Below the pieces are notes generated by a model. It was not told where the DNA came from. It saw nothing but the letters and a program-made list of their open reading frames with translations, and did no database searches. Positions 18,899 through 28,225 of a DNA stretch of 54,239 nucleotides are shown here, in pieces (position 1 is the first letter of the stretch; each line of letters opens with the position of its first letter). The stretch is taken from positions 1 to 54,239 of the forward strand of contig JAFECU010000281.1 of assembly GCA_018242005.1 (NCBI GenBank). The letters run 5' to 3'. Position numbers and translations under genes: made by a program. This DNA comes from Pseudomonadota bacterium. GTDB lineage: Bacteria > Pseudomonadota > Gammaproteobacteria > Burkholderiales > Burkholderiaceae_C.

Positions 18899-19020
18899 GC
18901 GCTGACTGACACATGTCGCTCGCGCGCCGCACATTGCGCGGGACGGCTTTGCGCAGCTGCAGCAGACAAGTCAATCGACCATTGAACACGGTATTGCGCA
19001 CGCTCTAAAATCAACAAAAT

Positions 19021-19043
19021 CTATCAGCGTTTCATAATGATAG
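19021..19043 (-). terminator. Weak inverted repeat after manC
   Basis: CTATCA at 19021-19026 and TGATAG at 19038-19043 form a 6-bp AT-rich stem with an 11-base loop. Read on the minus strand, it lies 32 bases after the manC stop and is followed by T-rich sequence. It could be a weak terminator or only a decayed repeat. Confidence 0.25.
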
Positions 19044-19074
19044 CAAACATGGAGCCGTAACAGCCGCGCTCGAA

Positions 19075-20517
19075 CTACCGTCCATAGACATCTTCAAACC
19101 GCACGATGTCATCCTCGCCCAGATAGCCTCCCGACTGCACCTCGATCATTTCCAGATCCACCTGGCCCGGGTTCTCCAGGCGGTGTGTCACACCCAGCGG
19201 GATGTAGGTTGACTGGTTTTCCGTCAGCAGAAAAGTCTCCTTGTCCTTGGTCACACGGGCCGTGCCTCGGACCACGACCCAATGTTCCGCCCGGTGATGA
19301 TGCATTTGCAGTGACAGCTTGCCACCGGGTTTAACCATGATGCGCTTGACCTGAAATCGCTCGCCTCCGTCCACCCCGTCGTACCAACCCCAGGGGCGAT
19401 AGACCTTGCGATGCATGACCCCCTCGGTCCCCCCATCGCGCTTGAGGCGGTCAACAATCTTTTTTACGTCCTGGGTGTGGCGCTGATCTGCAACAAGCAC
19501 GGCATCAGGGGTCTCCACCACGACCAGCCCTTGCACGCCCACGCAGGCCACCAGGCGGCCCGAGGACAGCGCCAGGGTATTGCGGCTGCCCTGCATGAGG
19601 GCCCGGCCCTGGACCACATTGCCGTCGGCGTCCTTGGGCAGGATGTCCCACAACGCATCCCAGGCACCCACATCGGACCAGCCCGCCGACAAGGGCAGCA
19701 CCACGCCGCGGGGCAGACCCGCCACCGCCTGCGTGCCGGTCAGGCGCTCCATCACCGCATAGTCGATGGAGTCGCTGGGGCAGGTTGCGAAAGCATCGGC
19801 ATCGACACGCCAGAACGACAGGTCCGATGCGCCTCCCTCCCAGGCGGTGCGGCAGGCGGCCAGGATGTCGGGCCGGCACAGCTCCAATGCACTCAGCCAG
19901 ACCGAGGCACGCAACACGAACAGGCCGCTGTTCCAGAGATAGTCGCCCGCCTGCAGGTAACTCTCGGCCGTCACGCGGTCAGGCTTTTCGACAAAACGCG
20001 CAATGGCGCGCGCGCCACCCTCATCGACCACAGCCGCGGCCTGTATGTAGCCATAGCCTGTCTCCGGCCGATCGGGAGTGATGCCGAAGGTGACGATGGC
20101 GTTGTCCTGAGCCAGTCGCGCGGCATGGCGCATGCCTTCCCGAAAGGCCGCAACTTCTGTAATCACATGATCGGCCGGCATGACCAGGAGCACGGGGTCG
20201 TCCCCGTTGGACCGAGCCGCCAGCGCCGCCAGCGTGAGGGCCGGCGCGGTGTTTCGCCCCACCGGCTCCAGCACGATGCGCCCCTGCTTGCCGATCAAGC
20301 GCAATTGCTCGGCGACCACAAAGCGGTATTCCTCGTTGCACACCACCAGCGGCGGCGCACTGTCCGCGCCGTCGATGCCATCAAAGCGCCGCAGCGTCGC
20401 CTGCAGGAGGGAGTCCTCGCCCATGAGCGCGAGCAACTGCTTGGGATATTTCTCGCGCGACAGTGGCCACAGGCGCGTGCCCGAGCCACCCGACAAGACC
20501 ACTGGCTGAATCAACAT
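19075..20517 (-). CDS. manC: Mannose-1-phosphate guanylyltransferase / mannose-6-phosphate isomerase
   Basis: 480-residue bifunctional type II enzyme making GDP-mannose. The nucleotidyltransferase domain starts with PVVLSGGSGTRLWPLSREKYPKQ (pyrophosphorylase signature, residues 5-27) and holds FVEKPDRVTAESYLQAGDYLWNSG. The C-terminal cupin isomerase domain (from about residue 370) shows RPWGWYDGVDGGERFQVKR, KPGGKLSLQMHHHRAEHWVVV (metal-binding His cluster) and STYIPLGVTHRLENPG. It lies 256 bases upstream of the XrtA operon on the same strand and is divergent from the PEP-CTERM gene. It probably supplies mannose or a derivative for the exopolysaccharide. Also named algA/cpsB/xanB in other species. 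Confidence 0.95.
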   Translation of the reverse strand: MLIQPVVLSGGSGTRLWPLSREKYPKQLLALMGEDSLLQATLRRFDGIDGADSAPPLVVCNEEYRFVVAEQLRLIGKQGRIVLEPVGRNTAPALTLAALAARSNGDDPVLLVMPADHVITEVAAFREGMRHAARLAQDNAIVTFGITPDRPETGYGYIQAAAVVDEGGARAIARFVEKPDRVTAESYLQAGDYLWNSGLFVLRASVWLSALELCRPDILAACRTAWEGGASDLSFWRVDADAFATCPSDSIDYAVMERLTGTQAVAGLPRGVVLPLSAGWSDVGAWDALWDILPKDADGNVVQGRALMQGSRNTLALSSGRLVACVGVQGLVVVETPDAVLVADQRHTQDVKKIVDRLKRDGGTEGVMHRKVYRPWGWYDGVDGGERFQVKRIMVKPGGKLSLQMHHHRAEHWVVVRGTARVTKDKETFLLTENQSTYIPLGVTHRLENPGQVDLEMIEVQSGGYLGEDDIVRFEDVYGR

Positions 20518-20823
20518 GATCTGTATCTATCCCTTCTATCCATCAATGCAGGGGCAAGCCCTGTCCGGAAAGCACAAGTGTGCCCGCTCGCGGCCCCCGG
20601 CAAATCCTAGCCGGCCGGACCGTTGCCCATCCGCACGACAACGCCCGGCCAGACCCCGGTGTCGGATTAACTTACACATTGCCAAAACAAAACCCAAGAC
20701 ACTTTTGTAACGCAATGATTTTTAACAAAATAATTCGCAGGCACGTAGTTTGCTTGTGTTTCGGCGACCCATTCCAGCAGTCACACCCAAGACCTCCGTC
20801 ACTGCATTCAAGGAGATTCACCA
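20518..20823. other. Divergent intergenic region between manC and the PEP-CTERM gene
   Basis: 306 bases without a gene. The part near manC is GC-rich (CCGGCCGG near 20610). Positions about 20668-20740 are strikingly AT-rich, an upstream region suited to DNA bending before the sigma-54 promoter. The last part is the leader of the PEP-CTERM gene with AAGGAG at 20810-20815. No convincing sigma-70 promoter for manC was found. Confidence 0.6.
20739..20755 (+). promoter_or_regulatory. Sigma-54 (-24/-12) promoter of the PEP-CTERM gene
   Basis: The sequence AGGCACGTAGTTTGCTT matches the RpoN consensus TGGCACG-N4-TTGCW. The invariant GG is at 20740-20741 and GC at 20752-20753, with exactly ten bases between. 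Transcription would start near 20764-20766, about 58 bases before the ATG at 20824. Established knowledge: PEP-CTERM genes in XrtA bacteria are often driven by sigma-54 with the PrsK/PrsR two-component system. Confidence 0.8.
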
Positions 20824-21645
20824 ATGTTCAGTTTCTCAAAAATTCTGCGGCGTGCGGGTGGGGCTCTCGCGCTCGCTGCTGCATCACTGGCTAGCTCTTC
20901 GGTGCCCCTGACCACCCAGCTCGGTTTTCTGATTGACGCGTCGGGCAGCATTGGCACAACCAACTTCAACATCATGAAGAGTGGCTACGCCTCGGCGCTG
21001 GCGGCCTTGCCAACCGACGGCTCCATCGAGGTCACCATATTCACCTCCTCTTCGGGCGCCACGCAGGTGGTGGCGCCCACCGTCGTCACCGCCGCCTCGC
21101 TGCCAGGGATCGTTTCAGGCATCAACAGCATGGCTTATTCGGCCGGTTCAACGGCTACGGCTACAGGCATCACAGCCATTGCCAATGCCATGACGGGGTC
21201 GGCCAACTTCAATCAAAACCTCAATTCCATGATCAACATCGCCACCGATGGCGCGCCCAATCTTTCCAATCAAAATGGCGTCAGCCCGCAGCAAGCGGCC
21301 ATCAATGCAGCCATTGCAGCCAAAGACAAGGGCATTGACGCCCTGACCGCTGAGTTCATCGGCGGCAAGCCCAGTGACGCAAACTTCCTGAAGGATCTGG
21401 TGTTCTCGCCCATCGCGGGCCCCTGCAGTGGTTGCGGCACCTACCTGGCGGCGGGCTCCACCCCCACCGACCCAATGACCACGAATCCCTGGGTCCTGAA
21501 GGTGGACAGCTTTGATGACTTCCCGACGGCCATCAAGACCAAGGTGCAGGTCGCGACCGGCCAGGTTCCAGAGCCAGGTGTCCTGATGCTGCTGGCCTTG
21601 GGCCTGGTAGGCCTGGGCGTGGCCCGCCGTAGTCGCTGCGACTGA
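20824..21645 (+). CDS. PEP-CTERM sorting-domain protein with von Willebrand A domain
   Basis: 273-residue secreted protein and likely exosortase A substrate. A signal peptide covers about residues 1-26 (ILRRAGGALALAAASLASSS). A vWA domain spans about 32-200, with the MIDAS metal site: DASGS (38-42), a Thr in the STATATG loop (about 110-115) and ATDGAPN (140-146). The C-terminus is a textbook PEP-CTERM signal: VPEP at 248-251, a hydrophobic helix (GVLMLLALGLVGLGVA) and a basic RRSR end. A Cys pair (PCSGCG, 200-205) may form a disulfide. AAGGAG nine bases before the ATG and an upstream sigma-54 promoter support a regulated, well-expressed surface or matrix adhesin-like protein. The ligand is unknown. 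Confidence 0.93.
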   Translation: MFSFSKILRRAGGALALAAASLASSSVPLTTQLGFLIDASGSIGTTNFNIMKSGYASALAALPTDGSIEVTIFTSSSGATQVVAPTVVTAASLPGIVSGINSMAYSAGSTATATGITAIANAMTGSANFNQNLNSMINIATDGAPNLSNQNGVSPQQAAINAAIAAKDKGIDALTAEFIGGKPSDANFLKDLVFSPIAGPCSGCGTYLAAGSTPTDPMTTNPWVLKVDSFDDFPTAIKTKVQVATGQVPEPGVLMLLALGLVGLGVARRSRCD

Positions 21646-21678
21646 TTGACCGCTGGGCCTTTGCCGCCCAACCACGCA

Positions 21679-21718
21679 ACGAGGGTGCCACGGACGCAGC
21701 ACCCTCGTTTTCTTTTGC
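21679..21718 (+). terminator. Rho-independent terminator of the PEP-CTERM gene
   Basis: A perfect 10-bp stem (ACGAGGGTGC at 21679-21688 with GCACCCTCGT at 21699-21708), a 10-base loop, then TTTTCTTTT. It lies 33 bases after the stop, so the PEP-CTERM gene is a single-gene transcript. Confidence 0.9.
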
Positions 21719-21810
21719 CTCTGGCGTTACACCATGGACAATGAAGGCGGCTGCGCCGCTGCGCGCCAGTTGTCGTACCTACCCCCTCCCCAGACCGCAG
21801 AAAGCAGAGC

Positions 21811-22158
21811 ATGAACCATTCGCTGAAATCCCTGGCGTTGGCGACATCGGCGTTGGCCATGGCAAGTCCGTCAACGGGACATGCGGCGCAGGATGACTGC
21901 ACGGTCAAGTCGCGCAGCAGCGCCGTGGTGCTGATGCACTGCAAGGCGAACCTCGCCGAAACCGTGTGGGTCGAGGCCGCCAAGGCCGCCTGCGAACCGG
22001 ACAAGGCCTGCAACGTATGGATTTGGGAAGACCTCAGCAAGATCCCGCAGACGGCCCCGCACACCGATAGCGACCTGCCCAGAAGCGCCACCGGTGCGGC
22101 CGTGGCCGTGTGGATCAACGACACGGCAAGCCTGATGCGGCTGAAGAAGCTGCGTTGA
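21811..22158 (+). CDS. Small secreted protein of unknown function
   Basis: 115 residues. An N-terminal signal peptide (HSLKSLALATSALAMASPSTGHA, cleavage after about residue 25 at the A-QDDC junction) leaves a mature protein of about 90 residues with three well-spaced cysteines and a fourth in the DKACNVW motif, which could form two disulfides. Other visible motifs are VVLMHCKANLAETVWVEAAKAACEPD and VAVWINDTASLMRLKKLR. I do not recognise a family. A strong terminator separates it from the PEP-CTERM gene upstream, and it ends 57 bases before the glmS-tail repeats. The signal peptide and ordinary coding character support it over the overlapping minus-strand frame. Periplasmic location is inferred. 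Confidence 0.7.
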   Translation: MNHSLKSLALATSALAMASPSTGHAAQDDCTVKSRSSAVVLMHCKANLAETVWVEAAKAACEPDKACNVWIWEDLSKIPQTAPHTDSDLPRSATGAAVAVWINDTASLMRLKKLR

Positions 22159-22196
22159 ACCTGGATCCGGCGGTTGACCGCTTGTGATCTTCCACT

Positions 22197-22208
22197 TCAA
22201 TATTGAAA
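22197..22208. repeat. 12-bp perfect palindrome TTCAATATTGAA
   Basis: An exact AT-rich palindrome in GC-rich DNA, seven bases before the tandem repeat. The same half-sites (TTCAAT and ATTGAA), spaced by four bases, occur at 24455-24470 upstream of glmS and the Lrp gene. It could be a binding site for an Lrp-type dimer or a repeat remnant. Confidence 0.4.
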
Positions 22209-22214
22209 CCGAGG

Positions 22215-22489
22215 CGGTCACTCGACCGTCACGCTTTTGGCCTGGCCACGGGGTTGTGCCGCCGCATAACTTCGCTGCGCGAAGTGAGCGGCGTCCAAAC
22301 CGCGCCAGTTGGGCGCTACGCGCGGCGGCTTCGCCGCACCAAGAGGGCGCCGGTCATTCGACCGTCACTCTCTTGGCCTGGCCTCGGGGTTGTGCCGCCG
22401 CATAACTTCGCTGCGCGAAGTGAGCGGCGTCCAAACCGCGCCAGTTGGGCGCTGCGCGCGGCGGCTTCGCCGCACCAAGAGGGCGCCGG

Positions 22490-22513
<24 letters not shown>
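22215..22513. repeat. 136-bp tandem repeat carrying copies of the glmS 3' end
   Basis: Two full units, 22215-22350 and 22351-22486, differ at only about six positions; a third partial unit (22487-22513) is the true end of glmS. Each unit starts with the reverse complement of the glmS terminal codons. Read on the minus strand, all three encode Ala-Lys-(Ser/Arg)-Val-Thr-Val-Glu-stop. About 110 bases of GC-rich filler follow, with two hairpins, ACTTCGC-TGC-GCGAAGT and GCGGC-TTC-GCCGC. The 331 bases between the secreted protein and glmS hold nothing else recognisable. Confidence 0.9.
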
Positions 22514-24400
<1,887 letters not shown>

Positions 24401-24454
24401 GAGAACACTCCTTCCAGTCGATGGACGCGATGCTATGGCTCACGAAACGTAATT

Positions 24455-24527
24455 TTCAATCAATATTGAATATCTTCTGACATTTTATTTCACTACAATT
24501 GAACAATGGAATATTTGACAAAATAAT
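24455..24527. promoter_or_regulatory. glmS/Lrp divergent promoter region with palindrome
   Basis: This AT-rich stretch between the divergent genes holds an inverted repeat TTCAAT-CAAT-ATTGAA (24455-24470) that suits an Lrp/AsnC-type dimer. On the plus strand TTGAAC (24499-24504) and AATAAT (24522-24527), 17 bases apart, would start transcription at or within a few bases of the Lrp ATG, implying a leaderless mRNA; no Shine-Dalgarno precedes that ATG. Autoregulation and control of glmS are inference. Confidence 0.4.
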
Positions 24528-24535
24528 AGCCAGGC

Positions 24536-25039
24536 ATGGAATCAAATTTCACACCAGACGCCATAGACCTGCAGTTGCTGGACCTGCTGCAACGCGACGC
24601 ATCGCTGAGCAATCAGGCATTGGCCGAGCGCGTGCATGTCTCGCCCCCCACCTGCCTGCGTCGGGTGCGCAGGCTGCAGGCCTCGGGCCTGATCGAGCGC
24701 CAGGTCGCCCTGCTGCAGCCCGACCGGCTGGCCCGCTTGCAGGGCCATGGGCTGTCGGCCATTGTGGAGGTGGCGCTGGACCGCCAAGGCGCAGAGCACC
24801 TGGACGCGTTCGAGGCGCGCGCCGTGGCGGAGTCGGCAGTGCAGCAATGCTGGCGCGTGTCGCCGGGACCAGACTTCGTGCTCGTCACGCACAGCCGCGA
24901 CATGCCGGACTACCTGGCGCTGTCGCAGCGCCTGTTCACGCAGGATGCGAACGTGCGCAACGTCAAGGCCTTCTTCGCCACGCGACGCGCAAAATTCGAG
25001 CCCATACTGCCCATAGCCTTGCCGAACAGGCGCCAGTAA
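24536..25039 (+). CDS. Lrp/AsnC family transcriptional regulator
   Basis: 167 residues. The N-terminal winged helix-turn-helix (IDLQLLDLLQRDASLSNQAL, then VSPPTCLRRVRRLQASGLI) is classic for Lrp/AsnC. The C-terminal RAM domain (about 75-150) shows SAIVEVALDRQG, the CWRVSPGPDFVLVTHSRDM effector-contact region and VRNVKAFFATRR. It binds DNA as a dimer or octamer in response to an amino acid, which cannot be named here. It is divergent from glmS, with a palindrome between them. The 101 bases after it hold a GC-rich hairpin (25082-25103) between convergent genes. Confidence 0.93.
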   Translation: MESNFTPDAIDLQLLDLLQRDASLSNQALAERVHVSPPTCLRRVRRLQASGLIERQVALLQPDRLARLQGHGLSAIVEVALDRQGAEHLDAFEARAVAESAVQQCWRVSPGPDFVLVTHSRDMPDYLALSQRLFTQDANVRNVKAFFATRRAKFEPILPIALPNRRQ

Positions 25040-25140
25040 CTATGCTATTTGTAGCAACTACATCATTCGGGCAAGCGGCACGCCCGCACCCGAGGGCGCG
25101 GGCCTGCGCCGCCAGGGTTCGATGGAGACGGCAGCCGCGA

Positions 25141-26271
25141 CTACGCCAGCGCGCGCCCGATGATGATCTTCTGCACGTCGCTCGTGCCTTCGTAGATCTG
25201 GCACACGCGCACGTCGCGGTAGATGCGCTCGACGGGGAAGTCGCTCACCACGCCGTAGCCGCCCAGGGTCTGGATGGCGGCGCTGCACACGCGCTCGGCC
25301 ATCTCGCTGGCGAACAGCTTGGCCATGGCGGCCTCCTTCAGGCAGGGCCGACCCGCGTCGCGCAGGGCTGCGGCGTGCCAGATGAGCTGGCGCGCGGCCT
25401 CGATCTGCGTGGCGCAATCGGCCAACCTGAAACCCACGGCCTGGTGGTTGAAGATGGGCTGGCCGAAGCTCTCGCGCTCCTTGGCATACGCCAGCGCCGC
25501 CTCGAAGGCGCTCCTGGCCATGCCCACGCTTTGTGCGGCGATGCCTATGCGCCCGCCCTCGAGCGCGCCCAGCGCGATCTTGTAGCCCTCGCCCTCGGCA
25601 CCGATCAGGTTCTGTGCCGGGATGCGGCAGTTATCGAAGTTGATCTGCGCAGTGTCGCTGCTGTGCTGGCCGAGCTTGTCTTCCAGGCGCGCGACCACGT
25701 AGCCCGGCGTGTCGGTCGGCACCAGAAAGGCGCTCATGCCTTTTTTGCCCGCACCCTTGTCGGTCACGGCGATGACAATGGCCACATGGCCGTTCTTGCC
25801 GCTGGTGATGAACTGCTTGACGCCGTTGATCACGTATTCATCACCATCCTTCACGGCCGTGGTGCGCAGGGCCGAGGCGTCGGAACCCACATGCGGCTCG
25901 GTCAGGCAAAACGCGCCGAGCATTTCGCCGCGCGCGAGCGGCGTGAGCCAGTCCCTCTTTTGCTGCGCGTTGCCGTAGCGCATGAGGATGGCGTTGACCG
26001 GGCAGTTGGTCACGCTGATGGCCGTGCTGGTGCCGCCGTCGCCGGCGGCGATTTCCTCGAGCACCAGGGCCAGGGTGAGGTAGTCGAGCCCCGCGCCGCC
26101 CAGCTCCTCGGGCACGCAAATGCCATAGGCGCCAAGCGCCGCCAGGCCCTGGTGGGCCTCGCGCGGAAAGTGATGCTCCCTGTCCCAGCGCGCGGCGTGG
26201 GGCCACAGTTCTTCCTGCGAAAACGCGCGCACGGCGTCGCGGATCATTTCCTGGTCTTGCGTGAGCAGCAT
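25141..26271 (-). CDS. Acyl-CoA dehydrogenase (short/medium-chain type)
   Basis: 376-residue FAD enzyme introducing a 2,3-double bond into an acyl-CoA. Domains run N-terminal helical (1-115), beta (FCLTEPHVGSDASALRTTA, VINGVKQFITSGKNGH) and C-terminal helical. The catalytic Glu is in the normal short-chain position, CQIYEGTSDVQKI near the C-terminus, and the flavin contact QTLGGYGVVSDFPVERIYRD is intact. Electrons go to ETF. It lies 22 bases downstream of the SDR gene in the liu-linked run. Butyryl-CoA or a branched-chain substrate is likely, but specificity cannot be fixed. Confidence 0.94.
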   Translation of the reverse strand: MLLTQDQEMIRDAVRAFSQEELWPHAARWDREHHFPREAHQGLAALGAYGICVPEELGGAGLDYLTLALVLEEIAAGDGGTSTAISVTNCPVNAILMRYGNAQQKRDWLTPLARGEMLGAFCLTEPHVGSDASALRTTAVKDGDEYVINGVKQFITSGKNGHVAIVIAVTDKGAGKKGMSAFLVPTDTPGYVVARLEDKLGQHSSDTAQINFDNCRIPAQNLIGAEGEGYKIALGALEGGRIGIAAQSVGMARSAFEAALAYAKERESFGQPIFNHQAVGFRLADCATQIEAARQLIWHAAALRDAGRPCLKEAAMAKLFASEMAERVCSAAIQTLGGYGVVSDFPVERIYRDVRVCQIYEGTSDVQKIIIGRALA

Positions 26272-26293
26272 CGTTGTCTTCCTTGAAATGTGT

Positions 26294-26962
26294 CTACCAG
26301 TGCGTGGCGCGGCGGCCGTCGTGGTGCAGCAGGCGGCCCTTGTCGGCAGGCGTGAGGCCGGCCAGCACGGCGCGCATGTCGCGCACGCTGTGCTCGGCGG
26401 TCAGCGGCGCGCCTGCGCCGCCCATGTCGGTGCGCACCCAGCCGGGGTCCATGGTGACCAGGGTGGCTCGGGGGTAGTCGTGCTGAGCGGCGGCCACGGC
26501 CATGTTGAGCGCGGCCTTGCTGCAGCGGTACAGCCAGCAGTCGCTGGCCGGCACGGTGGCGATCTGCGACATGCCGCTGGACAGGAAGGCGAACACGCCC
26601 CCCGCTGCCTCCACCAGCGGCGCCACCTGGGGCAGGGCCTGCATGGCGCCGAGCAGGTTGGTGTGCATGACGGCGTCAAAGTCCTGCTGCGTGGGCGGGG
26701 TCAACGCATTCGGGTGGCGCATGACGCCGGCCACGTAGAGCGCCAGATCGATCTTCTCGCCGTCGAGCATCCAGGCCAGGCCGCTGACGCTGGCGCTTTT
26801 GGCCACGTCCACCGTCAGCGCCTGCGCGCCCAGGGCCTGCACACGCGCGCGGCCGGCGTCATCGCGCACCGTGGCCAGCACGCGCCAGCCGGCGTCGGCA
26901 TACTGGCGTACGAACTCCAGCCCTATGCCGCGCGAGGCGCCAATCACCAGAACCGTGGACAT
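26294..26962 (-). CDS. SDR family oxidoreductase
   Basis: 222-residue short-chain dehydrogenase/reductase with a Rossmann fold. The cofactor motif TVLVIGASRGIGLEFVRQYA starts at residue 3 (TGxxxGIG-like, here GASRGIG). The catalytic Tyr and Lys are in WLYRCSKAALNMA (YxxxK variant YRCSK), with the Ser in FLSSGMSQI. No signal or membrane segment. Substrate unknown; it sits between the thiolase and an acyl-CoA dehydrogenase, so a role with acyl-CoA or aldehyde intermediates is possible. Start is the ATG at 26962. Confidence 0.9.
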   Translation of the reverse strand: MSTVLVIGASRGIGLEFVRQYADAGWRVLATVRDDAGRARVQALGAQALTVDVAKSASVSGLAWMLDGEKIDLALYVAGVMRHPNALTPPTQQDFDAVMHTNLLGAMQALPQVAPLVEAAGGVFAFLSSGMSQIATVPASDCWLYRCSKAALNMAVAAAQHDYPRATLVTMDPGWVRTDMGGAGAPLTAEHSVRDMRAVLAGLTPADKGRLLHHDGRRATHW

Positions 26963-26973
26963 CTATTTATATG

Positions 26974-27020
26974 AAATATGCCGCTGGCGCTTACCGGGCA
27001 AGCGTTGGCAGCTATTGATA
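26974..27020 (-). repeat. Dispersed hairpin repeat, copy A
   Basis: Read on the minus strand: TAGCTGC-N3-CGCTT-N7-AAGCG followed by AG-N-GGC and AT-rich sequence. It aligns without gaps to copies at 47671-47713 and 50961-51006. It fills the gap between the thiolase and SDR genes. From memory, this type of element is widespread in Comamonadaceae intergenic DNA. Confidence 0.6.
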
Positions 27021-27034
27021 AATGAGTGAAAAGC

Positions 27035-28225
27035 TCAGACAAGCTCGATGGCCATGGCGGTGGCCTCGCCGCCGCCAATGCACAGCGTGGCCAGACCCTT
27101 GGTCTTGCCGCGGGCCTTGAGCGCGTAGATCAGCGTGACCAGGATACGCGCGCCACTGGCGCCGATGGGGTGGCCCAGCGCGCAGGCGCCGCCATGCACG
27201 TTGACCTTGTCATGCGGCACCTTGAGGTCGTGCATGAGCGCCATGGGCACGACGGCGAAGGCCTCGTTGATCTCCCACAGATCCACGTCTTCGGCCTTCC
27301 AGCCGGCCTTCTTGAGCGCCTTCTCGGTCGCGCCGATGGGGGCGGTGGTGAACCAGTCGGGTTCCTGCGCATGGGTGGCGTGGGCGACTATTTTTGCCAG
27401 GGGCTTGCAGCCCAGCTCCTTGGCGGTGGACTGGCGCATGAGCACGAGGGCGGCCGCGCCATCGTTGATGCTGGAGCTGGCGGCGGCGGTGATGGTGCCG
27501 TCCTTCTTGAACGCGGGCTTCAAGGTAGGGATCTTGTCCAGGCGGATCTTGAGCGGGCCTTCGTCCTGGTCCACCGTGACCTCGCCCTTGCGCGTGCTGA
27601 ACGTCACGGGCGTGATTTCGTCCTTGAATGCGCCGCTCTTGATCGCGTCCTGCGCGCGCTGCACGCTGGCGATGGCAAAGGCGTCCTGTTGCTCGCGCGT
27701 GAACTGGTACTTGGCCGCGCAGTCTTCGCCAAACGTGCCCATGGAGCGGCCGGCCTCGTAGGCGTCCTCCAGGCCGTCGAGCATCATGTGGTCAAAGACC
27801 TTGTCATGGCCCATGCGATAGCCGCCGCGGCCCTTCTTGAGCAGGTAGGGGGCGTTGGTCATGCTCTCCATGCCGCCCGACACCATCACGTCGCGGCTGC
27901 CGGCGACGAGCTGGTCGTGAGCGAGGATGGTGGCCTCCATGCCGGCGCCGCACATCTTGGACAGCGTCACCGCGCCGGTGCTGCGCGGCAGCCCGCCCTT
28001 GTGGCCCGCCTGGCGCGCGGGCGCCTGGCCCTGGCCGGCCATCAGGCAGTTGCCGAACAGCACTTCATCGACCTTCTCGGGCGCAATGCCGGCGCGCGCC
28101 ACGGCGGCCTTGATGGCCGCGCCACCCAGGTCGTGCGCGGCGAGGTCGGAAAACTCACCCTGAAAGCCCCCCATGGGGGTGCGGGCGGCGCCGACGATGA
28201 CGATGGGGTCTTGATGTTGGCTCAT
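27035..28225 (-). CDS. Acetyl-CoA C-acetyltransferase (thiolase II)
   Basis: 396-residue biosynthetic/degradative thiolase joining or splitting acetoacetyl-CoA. The nucleophile Cys92 is in [10 protein letters not shown], and the second catalytic pair is in the C-terminal [16 protein letters not shown] and [14 protein letters not shown] motifs; INEAFAV is present. The frame is open upstream, but the ATG at 28225 has GGAG nine bases before it and overlaps the aceK stop as ATGA, so it is the start. In the liu-linked run it would remove acetoacetyl-CoA from leucine breakdown; a role in polyhydroxybutyrate (phaA-like) or as atoB is equally compatible. Confidence 0.95.
   Translation of the reverse strand: MSQHQDPIVIVGAARTPMGGFQGEFSDLAAHDLGGAAIKAAVARAGIAPEKVDEVLFGNCLMAGQGQAPARQAGHKGGLPRSTGAVTLSKMCGAGMEATILAHDQLVAGSRDVMVSGGMESMTNAPYLLKKGRGGYRMGHDKVFDHMMLDGLEDAYEAGRSMGTFGEDCAAKYQFTREQQDAFAIASVQRAQDAIKSGAFKDEITPVTFSTRKGEVTVDQDEGPLKIRLDKIPTLKPAFKKDGTITAAASSSINDGAAALVLMRQSTAKELGCKPLAKIVAHATHAQEPDWFTTAPIGATEKALKKAGWKAEDVDLWEINEAFAVVPMALMHDLKVPHDKVNVHGGACALGHPIGASGARILVTLIYALKARGKTKGLATLCIGGGEATAMAIELV

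Noticed and set aside
24401-24535. glmS ribozyme/riboswitch upstream of glmS.
   Set aside because: The leader is too short and AT-rich, lacks the ribozyme core, and this element is known mainly from Gram-positive bacteria.
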